From the NCBI GenBank assembly GCA_028690885.1, contig JAQVAJ010000115.1, forward strand, positions 1 through 5,762: a stretch of DNA of 5,762 bases. The letters are read 5' to 3'. The DNA is from Clostridia bacterium (GTDB lineage: Bacteria; Bacillota; Clostridia; DUPQ01). Of this stretch, positions 1 through 5,705 are shown one piece after another (position 1 is the stretch's first letter; each line of letters begins with the position of its first letter). The translations under genes were made by a program, and so were the position numbers. Below the pieces are notes generated by a model. That model was not told the origin of the DNA, did not search any database, and saw only the letters and a program-made list of their open reading frames with translations.

Positions 1-1
1 T

Positions 2-253
2 TTGATCCTGGCCAGTTGGGGAATCGGCACAGTAGGGGACAAAACAAAATCGATCCTTGGCGTGGGAGCCTTTCATGCGTTGTACAATCTTTTCACGGCA
101 GGCCATTTTGATCCCAAAGGCAAGATCATCGTGTTATCGGTCTGTGCCCTGATCTGGGTCTTGTATATTGTGTTTTATGATAGAATTTCAAAACGAGTTT
201 TACATTGGAAACAACAGCAATATGTTGAAAATGGAAAGGATCACCCACAATAA
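2..253 (+). CDS. C-terminal end of a probable CPBP-family (CAAX-type) membrane protease, partial
   Basis: The reading frame is open from the left edge, so the 5' part of the gene lies outside the window and the TTG at base 2 is not taken as a start. The visible 83 residues contain AFHALYNLF, which fits the HxxxN motif near the C-terminal end of CPBP intramembrane metalloproteases. A hydrophobic segment follows (IIVLSVCALIWVLYIVFY) and then a short basic tail. In that family the His and Asn belong to the metal-binding active site inside the membrane, but the Glu-Glu and first His motifs would lie upstream and cannot be checked. The stop codon overlaps the start of the next gene by 23 to 32 bases, which suggests they are co-transcribed. 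It could be another polytopic membrane protein, because only one motif is visible. Confidence 0.5.
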   Translation: MILASWGIGTVGDKTKSILGVGAFHALYNLFTAGHFDPKGKIIVLSVCALIWVLYIVFYDRISKRVLHWKQQQYVENGKDHPQ

Positions 254-728
254 GAAACAGTTTCTTGACCTCTTGTTGCTGGCAGACGAGCAGGAAGATA
301 TGATTGATAAGTATTTGCCCCAGGGTGACTTGTTTGCTTTATATGACGGTGACCTGAAAAGTGTTTGCGTGGTAGTGCCTGTAGATGGTGTAACCTGCGA
401 GTTGAAAAACATAGCCACATACCCTGAATACCAGGGCAAAGGGTATGGCAGGGCATTGGTCGGGTTCATTTTTGATTTCTACAAAAACGACTACAAATCA
501 ATGCTAGTAGGGACTGGTGAAACGCCTGCAATTCTCTCTTTTTATGAACGCTGCGGATTTGTGAGATCCCACCGGGTAAAGAATTTCTTTACAGACCATT
601 ACGACCATCCAATGTTCAAGGGCGACATACAACTGGTTGATATGATCTACTTTAAAAAAGATTTGACTGTGCCGAGGCCCAGAATATCGGCATCGGCAAA
701 ATTTTCCAGATCGGCCCCAGGCAGATGA
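222..728 (+). CDS. GNAT family N-acetyltransferase with an aberrant C-terminal tail
   Basis: This is a cytoplasmic acetyl-CoA-dependent N-acetyltransferase of unknown substrate. Counting from the ATG at 222, it has the strand-then-loop pattern of GNAT motif A: LKNIATYPEYQGKGYGRAL at about residues 61-79, with the acetyl-CoA pyrophosphate loop QGKGYG at 71-76. A typical motif B follows (ILSFYERCGF, about 104-113). The first ATG of the open frame is at 168, but related proteins begin near MxKxERITHNKKQF, so 222 (or 231) is preferred. No Shine-Dalgarno site is visible. It overlaps the upstream membrane gene. Proteins of this type normally end around IYFKKDL (residue 148, base 665). Here the frame runs on for 20 residues rich in Arg, Ser and Pro to a TGA at 726, probably because the native stop was replaced by a rearrangement. 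The catalytic fold looks intact. Confidence 0.85.
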   Translation: MLKMERITHNKKQFLDLLLLADEQEDMIDKYLPQGDLFALYDGDLKSVCVVVPVDGVTCELKNIATYPEYQGKGYGRALVGFIFDFYKNDYKSMLVGTGETPAILSFYERCGFVRSHRVKNFFTDHYDHPMFKGDIQLVDMIYFKKDLTVPRPRISASAKFSRSAPGR

Positions 729-964
729 ACTGCCAGTTTTTGCTTTACTCCAATTCCCGGCCCATCTGGTCAAAAACTTTCCACAAACTATTCAGAACGG
801 GAAACACCTCCCATTGGTGCAGCCAGACGCGGTCTGGTGCGCAAGAAATCAAACTGTGGTTTTTAAATCACAGTTAATCAAATGTTTATAATCACAATAG
901 AGAAAAGGTGCGCACCAGAAGCGGCCTGGGACTTTTTATCATTGGGTTCACGGGGTTAAAACCA
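729..964. other. Intergenic region between convergent genes, probable rearrangement scar
   Basis: No gene is recognised here. The 3' ends of the GNAT gene (+) and the WYL regulator gene (-) face each other across this stretch. It contains a perfect 11-base inverted repeat around an AT-rich core (833-843 and 909-919) and a smaller dyad within it. On the - strand a short stop-terminated peptide, read through rc(745-840), has a protein-like composition but no match I can name. No clear hairpin with a T-run was found for either flanking gene. Confidence 0.4.
833..919. repeat. Inverted repeat pair with AT-rich core
   Basis: The left arm tctggtgcgca (833-843) is the exact reverse complement of the right arm tgcgcaccaga (909-919), with 65 bases between. 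The right arm lies within the 10-base palindrome ggtgcgcacc (907-916). Inside the AT-rich core is a second dyad, aactgtg (852-858) and cacagtt (869-875), separated by 10 bases. There is no T-run suited to a terminator. It may be an operator, a protein-binding palindrome or the remains of a mobile-element end. Confidence 0.55.
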
Positions 965-1870
965 TCATGGACACCCGTACTGTTTTAGCGCATTTTCATA
1001 ACAATCCCTGATCTCGTCCACCAGGCTTAGGGGTTGGAGGACCTTAACATTGTTTCCATACGAGAGGATTTCCATGAGCAGATCATAGGTAACGAACAAG
1101 GTGAGTTTAATGAGCAGCTCCTGTTCGTTATCTTTCAGAATCACCTGGGATTCGTGAAGAGGCAGTGATTTTACATATTTTCCCTGAAGCGGATTAAAGG
1201 ACAAAACGATTTCCTGGGGATCAGGCTCGTTCGGACTGATTATGCCAAAGCAATATTTGAAACGCTCATTGATATCAAAATTGACGGGTAAACTGAATTT
1301 GGTCCGGGTGATCTCGAGCCCGGACAGCCTGTCCAGGGCAAAGGTTTTGACTTTTCTGTCTTTCAGATCATTGGCAAGCACGTACCAGCGGTTTCGGAAC
1401 TCCTTCAGTGCGTATGGCTCGGCAAGGCGGTGCGAAATCTCGTCGTCCCAGAATTTTTCATACGTGAAGGATATTTGCACTTGGTTTTTTATGGCATGAA
1501 GCAAACCGTACAGGTTCCCTGTTCCCTGCGGCCGGCGTTTTTCAAAGTGAATGTGATTGGAGAGCCTGTCGCTGATATTCAGGGCGTTGAAGGTGTCAAA
1601 AGCCTCCTGAATCCGTTCGTTGGCCTCGGGTTGGTCATCGTGAAGGATAGAATACGCTTTAAGGGATGGTTCATATTGAATTTCAATATTGTATAGCGAA
1701 CCAATATCCTGGATATCCCTCTGGAAGGTACGTATTGACACGCAAAAGTCGTACCCCTGCAGTTCCGATTCCAAAGCCAGGTAATCCGAGATCTCCCGAA
1801 AAGTGGCAGGATGTTTTCTAAGTTTTTTGATTATAAGATTGTACCGGGCAATTGATTCTCTCTTTGACAT
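965..1870 (-). CDS. WYL-domain transcriptional regulator
   Basis: This is a DNA-binding regulator of 301 residues. Residues 1-80 form a winged helix-turn-helix of the type found in WYL proteins (FREISDYL, then SIRTFQRDIQDI at about 45-56 as the likely recognition helix). Residues of about 118-190 form the WYL domain: the signature RWYVLAND is at 161-168, and the conserved Arg of the ALDRLSGLEI strand at 181. A C-terminal WCX-like dimerisation region covers about 215-297. In this family the WYL pocket is thought to bind a ligand such as nucleic acid or a nucleotide. The start ATG is preceded by AAAGGA seven bases upstream, an unusually good ribosome-binding site for a Bacteroidetes gene. It lies 4 bases after the ATPase stop codon, so the two are almost certainly one operon, and it probably autoregulates that operon through the dyad upstream of the ATPase. 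That role is inferred. Confidence 0.9.
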   Translation of the reverse strand: MSKRESIARYNLIIKKLRKHPATFREISDYLALESELQGYDFCVSIRTFQRDIQDIGSLYNIEIQYEPSLKAYSILHDDQPEANERIQEAFDTFNALNISDRLSNHIHFEKRRPQGTGNLYGLLHAIKNQVQISFTYEKFWDDEISHRLAEPYALKEFRNRWYVLANDLKDRKVKTFALDRLSGLEITRTKFSLPVNFDINERFKYCFGIISPNEPDPQEIVLSFNPLQGKYVKSLPLHESQVILKDNEQELLIKLTLFVTYDLLMEILSYGNNVKVLQPLSLVDEIRDCYENALKQYGCP

Positions 1871-1874
1871 GTTA

Positions 1875-3545
1875 TTATCCTTTAATGAAACCTATTAAAC
1901 TCCCGTTATTCTTTGAAAGTAATTCTGTTTTACAATAATCAACAATATTATTAAAATCGACGGATAATCCGTAAACGATCTCATGGATTTCGTGTTTTCT
2001 CACAATATTGTTTATCTGGCCTCCCGAAAAATCAAATTGGGTTGCCAGGGCTTCACATTCCTCTTTGGAAAGGTTGGGCAGTTTTGAGTTCCAGATTTTT
2101 GCCTTAACCGAAATGCCGGGTTTTTGAAACCCGACCTTGAATAAAAACCGTCTTTCAAATGCCGCGTCCAGGTTACTCACCAGGTTGGTGGTGGCAAATA
2201 ATATACCTTCAAAATTCTCCAGTTCTTCAAGTAAAATATTTTGAATGGTGTTCTCTGTTTGCGCCACGTTGGAACTACTGTTATCCCGGCGTTTTGAAAT
2301 GATGGCATCGGCCTCGTTAAAAAGCAGGACCGGCGTGCGTTCATAGTTTTTTGCACATTCTCTGTAATCGGTGAAGATGCGTTTTACAATCTTCTCGCTA
2401 TCCCCAAACCACTTGGATTTCAACTGACTCATGTCCACTTTGAATATTTCCCTGCCGGTATCTTTGGCAAACTGATAGACTGTCTCTGTTTTCCCGGTGC
2501 CCGGCAAACCGTGGAACAATATGGTGATCCCTTTGGGCATTCCTTTTTTTTGCAGCCTTTTCTGAGTCTCGGAAAAATGCTCTTCCTGCAGCAGAGACTT
2601 AAGTAATTCCAGTTGCCTTTGTTCCGATTCATTAAAGAACAGGGTCACAGGTTTGATTTTTGAGGGGTCAATGGTGTCCCGGTTTTTCTTATGCTGGAAC
2701 AGTAGGATATCCGATTCCTGAAGCAGGGTCAAAGAATAATCGGTAAGTTTCAGCGCTGCATTGTTCAGGAAATCGCCTTCCGTGATCTCTACCAGATTAT
2801 TGTAGATGATCGCATTGTTTCTTTTCAGGATTGCATGGAGATATACTATCCTTTGCGGCGTGTTATCAAAAATACCCCGCAAAGCACGCTCAAGATCGGT
2901 TTTGTCATCGCCAATAATCGTTCTCCAGATCACATACAGGTAAATGGTCAGATCTTCCATGTCAAGATTTTGTTCATTGATCCTTTTGAACAGAGGGTAG
3001 TACAGCGACGAGTGGAAGAGACGCTCAGTCTCCACAAACAGATCGATGGAAGATATTTCCTCCTCGTCCCGTTGCTCGACCAGAAGATAAAAAGCTTCCA
3101 GAACCTCCAGCTGGTTCTTCGGCTTCTCTTTTTTGAGAGACGGCATGGACTCGTTTTTCATAATCGCCTCCAGTATTTTTTGATTGAGGATAATGTCCAC
3201 GGTGGAAGATAACATAATCAAACCTTTTTCTGAAGTGTCCTGTTTTTGAATGATCTCTTTGGTGAACAGGTCCTCCATTTCGTCGCCGTATTCCAGAAAT
3301 TTCATTGGGTTGCAACCCAGGTATTTGATCAGGGCCTGCAGATTGCTGCAGGATTGGTCGTAATTGAGGGCAAAGACCAAAGCCACTATCAGTGATTGTT
3401 TTGAGGAGGTGTGAAAGTAATCGGATATTACGTTCAGTTCTCTGGCAGCTTGTTTAAAAAAAGCTTCTTCGAGCTTACATTCTTTGGCCTGTTCATAGAC
3501 CTTTCCAATGCATTTCAATAATCGTTGTTTACTGTTTTGTTTCAT
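1875..3545 (-). CDS. AAA+ ATPase with an uncharacterised N-terminal half
   Basis: This 556-residue cytoplasmic ATPase has a classical AAA core from about residue 300. Walker A is GLPGTGKT (346-353). The pore-loop-like SKWFGDSEK (about 377-385) has an aromatic pair typical of hexameric AAA threading enzymes. Walker B is VLLFNEADA (406-414), with Asn410 where Asp is usual but the catalytic Glu411 kept. Sensor 1 lies in LFATTNL (Asn454). Candidate arginine fingers are Arg465 and Arg466 (AFERRF), and a sensor-2-like segment is SGGQINNIVRK (507-517). Residues 1-300 are mostly helical and acidic and are not recognised; they probably define the target or partner. The ATG at 3545 is supported by alignment with the paralogous relic at 5505. 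The gene is first in an operon with the WYL regulator. Partner and substrate are unknown; a remodelling or unfolding role is inferred from the pore loop. Confidence 0.9.
   Translation of the reverse strand: MKQNSKQRLLKCIGKVYEQAKECKLEEAFFKQAARELNVISDYFHTSSKQSLIVALVFALNYDQSCSNLQALIKYLGCNPMKFLEYGDEMEDLFTKEIIQKQDTSEKGLIMLSSTVDIILNQKILEAIMKNESMPSLKKEKPKNQLEVLEAFYLLVEQRDEEEISSIDLFVETERLFHSSLYYPLFKRINEQNLDMEDLTIYLYVIWRTIIGDDKTDLERALRGIFDNTPQRIVYLHAILKRNNAIIYNNLVEITEGDFLNNAALKLTDYSLTLLQESDILLFQHKKNRDTIDPSKIKPVTLFFNESEQRQLELLKSLLQEEHFSETQKRLQKKGMPKGITILFHGLPGTGKTETVYQFAKDTGREIFKVDMSQLKSKWFGDSEKIVKRIFTDYRECAKNYERTPVLLFNEADAIISKRRDNSSSNVAQTENTIQNILLEELENFEGILFATTNLVSNLDAAFERRFLFKVGFQKPGISVKAKIWNSKLPNLSKEECEALATQFDFSGGQINNIVRKHEIHEIVYGLSVDFNNIVDYCKTELLSKNNGSLIGFIKG
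1879..1884 (-). promoter_or_regulatory. Ribosome-binding site of the WYL regulator gene
   Basis: AAAGGA on the - strand lies 7 bases before the ATG at 1870. It sits over the last codons of the ATPase gene, which ends with tandem TAA TAA stops. Its presence supports the start choice and suggests translational coupling, since Bacteroidetes genes usually lack such sites. Confidence 0.5.
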
Positions 3546-3617
3546 ATTACAATTTAAGTATGTAATTCATCGGAATTCCTGAGAGATCGGGCTCGGGCCG
3601 TCGGATCCGGTGATGGG

Positions 3618-3663
3618 TGACACAACTAAAAGTAATTGTGTCTATGTCAAGGAACGTGAGATG
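3618..3663 (-). promoter_or_regulatory. Conserved operator block upstream of the AAA ATPase operon, copy 1
   Basis: The block holds a perfect dyad, gacacaa (3619-3625) and ttgtgtc (3636-3642), with a 10-base spacer, so the half-sites are 17 bases apart. An outer tgaca (3618) and tgtca (3645-3649) add a second, nested symmetry. The dyad begins 74 bases upstream of the ATPase ATG. A 46-base segment matches the region upstream of the relic gene at 42 positions, while the leader between block and start codon has diverged much more, so the block appears to be under selection. The adjacent WYL regulator is the obvious candidate binder, by inference. Confidence 0.6.
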
Positions 3664-3713
3664 ATTTTTTGGCTCCCTGATCTCTTATCCCGGCGCAAAG
3701 ATATGGCCTAGAT

Positions 3714-3730
3714 GCGACAAGATGTGTCGC
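3714..3730. repeat. Short hairpin or dyad of GCGACA and TGTCGC
   Basis: Six-base arms gcgaca (3714-3719) and tgtcgc (3725-3730) flank a 5-base loop. The same gcgaca word recurs at 3801-3806, followed by a gcgac at 3823-3827. There is no T-run directly after the stem. It may be a protein-binding dyad; its role is unknown. Confidence 0.35.
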
Positions 3731-3868
3731 AGTACACACGATCTGATTTTTTTTGAATGCCGAGGCGAGAGGTCCCCTCAGATGCAAATTTTTAGGGAAT
3801 GCGACACAGTTTGGCGTGCTGAGCGACTAAATTTGTATAGTATTAACTACAATTCTTCATCGAAAAAA

Positions 3869-3899
3869 TTTGATAATGAATAAATAAGAACTAAATTTA
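3869..3899 (+). promoter_or_regulatory. Bacteroidetes-type promoter candidate for the glycosylase-like gene
   Basis: TTTG (3869-3872) is followed after exactly 19 bases by TAAATTTA (3892-3899). This resembles the Bacteroides primary sigma factor consensus, a -33 TTTG and a -7 TAnnTTTG, with the final G replaced by A. Transcription would begin near 3906, giving a leader of about 50 bases before the ATG at 3958. The region is very AT-rich, so a chance match is possible. Confidence 0.45.
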
Positions 3900-3957
3900 T
3901 ATAACCATTATCTTTTATGGCATAATTTAATAATCAATCATAAAGTTATCAAGTAAT

Positions 3958-4734
3958 ATGTCAAATCTAGAAATATCTATTTCAGAAATTTACTCCAAAT
4001 TCATTAGCGAAATGTCAATAAATGCCAATACGGGCATAGTCGAGCCTGGAATTACTTTTGATACTAAGGGCGATATAATTCGCTTTGGAGGTTATCCTTA
4101 TGTTGGATCCAAATATGCTACAGCACAAAGAAAGATACTATTTGTAGGTTTAGACATTGGTGCTGATGAGAATGGAAGGAATAATTCATACCATACTTTA
4201 GAAGAGCGCAGGAACAGTATTGCTCATTTTAGCAGTGTCCCGACTGGATTTTCGAATAATCCCTATAATCCCCACATATCAGGTACGTATGCTCTTACTC
4301 TTGCAATTCTTAGAGACCTATATGGATGGCAGGATGCATGGGTTCGTCTTTCTTCTGATGTGAATATTTCGGTTAAAAAGGCAATTAATAATAACCACAA
4401 TGAATTGCCAGTGGAAATTATTGAATATATAGGACTAACAAATTTATTCAAGTTCGTATCAGTAAATCGTTCCGATAGAACCGGTAGTAGAAATCGGAGG
4501 TGGATTAATAAAAACATCGAATTTAAATTATTAGAAGATGAAATTGATATTTACGCTCCAGATATTATTGTTCTACAGGGTAGTGGAAGATACCTCCCCT
4601 CTAGTACAATTGAATCATGGAGAAAGAATATATTTGTAATAAATGGTCACCATCCATCTGCATGGCGATATGGTGAAAACAAGATTAGTTATATAAAAAA
4701 ACTCCTCGCTTTATATGAAGACTCTTGTCTATAA
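3958..4734 (+). CDS. Uracil-DNA glycosylase superfamily-like protein
   Basis: This 258-residue protein has the ordered motifs of the uracil-DNA glycosylase fold. A beta strand and turn ILFVGLDIGADENG lies at 60-73, in the place of the GxxPG motif of that superfamily. LTNLFKFVSVNR at 160-171 resembles the TN..K strand of family 4 and 5 enzymes. A hydrophobic strand PDIIVLQGSG lies at 201-210. Near the C-terminus INGHHPSAWRYG (228-239) matches the HPSxxR type DNA-intercalating and catalytic loop. The first motif departs from well-known families, so the base removed, if any, cannot be predicted. The gene is visibly more AT-rich than its neighbours, stands alone on the + strand and has its own promoter-like element, consistent with horizontal acquisition. 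It lies between the live ATPase operon and the dead paralogue. No signal peptide or membrane segment is seen. Confidence 0.6.
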   Translation: MSNLEISISEIYSKFISEMSINANTGIVEPGITFDTKGDIIRFGGYPYVGSKYATAQRKILFVGLDIGADENGRNNSYHTLEERRNSIAHFSSVPTGFSNNPYNPHISGTYALTLAILRDLYGWQDAWVRLSSDVNISVKKAINNNHNELPVEIIEYIGLTNLFKFVSVNRSDRTGSRNRRWINKNIEFKLLEDEIDIYAPDIIVLQGSGRYLPSSTIESWRKNIFVINGHHPSAWRYGENKISYIKKLLALYEDSCL

Positions 4735-4775
4735 TTGTTTAGGGTATATAAATAATTTAACAAACTGCTTGCAGC

Positions 4776-5060
4776 TTACATGTCTTCCATCGATAACCCG
4801 TGGTATGAAATGTTGTAGTCCTGAAATTTGCCCGTCGATTTAATGAAGTGGGCGGCTTTTACTTTCAGGGTATCCATATTATTATTCTGAGCCTTGCGCT
4901 TCAACTCATAGAAAACAGCTGTGTTTGACAGTTCGTTTTCTGCTACTATGTCTATCTCATACCCGCCCTTTCTGTTCCACCAACCCCCGATCCGGATGAA
5001 TTGCTTCTGCTCAATGAGGATATTGCGGAAATACTGTTCCAAAGCCATCCCGCTGAATGT
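4776..5060 (-). pseudogene. Remnant of a DUF234-type ATPase: C-terminal nuclease-like domain only
   Basis: About 95 codons read without a stop to TAA at 4776-4778 and form the C-terminal domain of the ATP-binding proteins that carry DUF234. The features are FSGMALEQYFR, the hallmark IGGWWNRKGGYEIDIV and, 12 residues later, YELKRK, ending in YHGLSMEDM. The EIDIV and ELK elements fit the PD-(D/E)XK nuclease-like fold of this domain. The P-loop ATPase domain that should precede it, normally well over 300 residues, is absent. An ATG at 5048 could serve as a start but lies inside the conserved domain (SGMALEQYF), so it is not a native start. Upstream DNA belongs to a different ATPase gene in another frame, so this is the 3' half of a chimeric relic. 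Confidence 0.75.
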
Positions 5061-5505
5061 ACAGAAGTTTTATCACACTGCTCGGCTTCTCTTTCCCGAA
5101 TGACGGCATGGGCTTGTTTTTCATGATGGCTTCCAATATTTTTTCATTGATGGTAATGCCGCTGTTTGACAGCATGCACATACCTTTTTCTGACTCATCC
5201 TGTCCATTCAGGATCCCTTTATTGAACAATTCGTCAAAATCCTCGCTGTATTCCAGCAATTTCATGGGCGTGCATTCCAGGTAGGCGCTCAGGTTCCGGA
5301 TATCCACACTGTAACTGTCATAATTGAGGGCAAAGACCAACGATACAATGAGCGCCTGTTTTTGCGGGACATTGAAGTAATCCGACACAGGCTTCAGATC
5401 CGGACCGACCTTTTCCAGGGAAGATTCCTCCAGCTTGCAACCCTTGGCCTGATCATAGACTTTTCAAATGCTTTTCAATAAATTTAGTTTAATATTCTGT
5501 TCCAT
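5061..5505 (-). pseudogene. Remnant of an AAA ATPase paralogue: N-terminal region only, with a nonsense codon
   Basis: From an ATG at 5505 the frame matches the N-terminal 142 residues of the intact ATPase at 1875-3545. By hand count about 77 of 142 positions are identical, including LIV-LVFALNYD and KILEAIMKN. Codon 14 is TGA where the intact gene has GGA (LLKCIGKVY against LLKSI-stop-KVY), a single-base nonsense change. The match ends after KEKP, near base 5082. The frame then runs through unrelated sequence to a stop at 5011, overlapping the DUF234 remnant in another frame. The whole AAA core is missing. An internal GTG at 5388 could start a 125-residue product, but there is no sign that it is used. 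The upstream regulatory block is still present. Confidence 0.85.
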
Positions 5506-5558
5506 ATATAGTTATAATGTTGACAATTAGTTGGTACTTCTGTGAGACGGGGCCATGG

Positions 5559-5622
5559 ATGACATAATTACTTGGATGACACAACTAAAAGTAATTGTGC
5601 CTATGTCAATGAACATAAGATG
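5559..5622 (-). promoter_or_regulatory. Operator block upstream of the relic ATPase, copy 2, with three phased half-sites
   Basis: Bases 5577-5622 match 3618-3663 at 42 of 46 positions. The dyad is gacacaa (5578-5584) and ttgtgcc (5595-5601), starting 73 bases upstream of the relic's ATG, against 74 in the live copy. One additional half-site, gacataa (5561-5567), lies 17 bases before the first, so three half-sites start at 5561, 5578 and 5595 on an exact 17-base period. The segment 5561-5573 is also roughly inverted relative to the aagtaatt and atgtca elements downstream. Retention beside a dead gene suggests recent decay or a continuing role, for example as a decoy for the regulator. Confidence 0.55.
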
Positions 5623-5682
5623 GTACCTTTTCACGTGTTCCCAAGCCGATTCTGATCAGGCTGTTTCTGATGCGCAGGCTTA

Positions 5683-5705
5683 GCTCCCATGCTTCTTATG
5701 GGAGC
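5683..5705. repeat. Perfect 8-bp stem-loop
   Basis: gctcccat (5683-5690) pairs with atgggagc (5698-5705) across a 7-base loop. Neither side has a strong T-run, so it is not a typical intrinsic terminator. On the - strand the loop contains the TAA of a possible gene end coming from beyond the right edge, so a termination or mRNA-protection role is possible. Confidence 0.4.

Larger units (their letters stand above)
3546..3957. other. Divergent intergenic region, 412 bases
   Basis: This gap separates the - strand ATPase operon from the + strand glycosylase-like gene. It is a mosaic: the left part holds the conserved operator block (3618-3663); the middle part is fairly GC-rich and carries GCGACA repeats and a short hairpin (3714-3730); from about 3825 the DNA turns strongly AT-rich and carries the promoter-like element of the downstream gene. 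No protein-coding gene is supported here. Confidence 0.7.

Noticed and set aside
2835..3212. Open frame of 125 codons on the + strand
   Set aside because: It is the antisense shadow of the AAA ATPase gene, with no recognisable motif, and the ATPase frame on the other strand is clearly real.
3645..3650. TTGACA on the - strand inside the operator block, resembling a sigma-70 -35 box, with TACTTTTA downstream
   Set aside because: No -10 element at a fitting distance. As a Bacteroidetes promoter the gap between TTG and TAnnTTT is only 13 bases, shorter than usual. It is conserved in both copies but cannot be told apart from the operator symmetry.
3546..3957. CRISPR array or RNA gene in the long intergenic region
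   Set aside because: The repeated words are only 5-7 bases long and irregularly spaced, and no tRNA-like cloverleaf could be traced.
4263..4517. Open frame of 84 codons on the - strand within the glycosylase-like gene
   Set aside because: It is antisense to a gene with recognisable motifs and shows no domain or promoter of its own.
4735..4775. Possible terminator between the glycosylase-like gene and the relic
   Set aside because: The gap is AT-rich, but I found no stem of useful length followed by a T-run on either strand.
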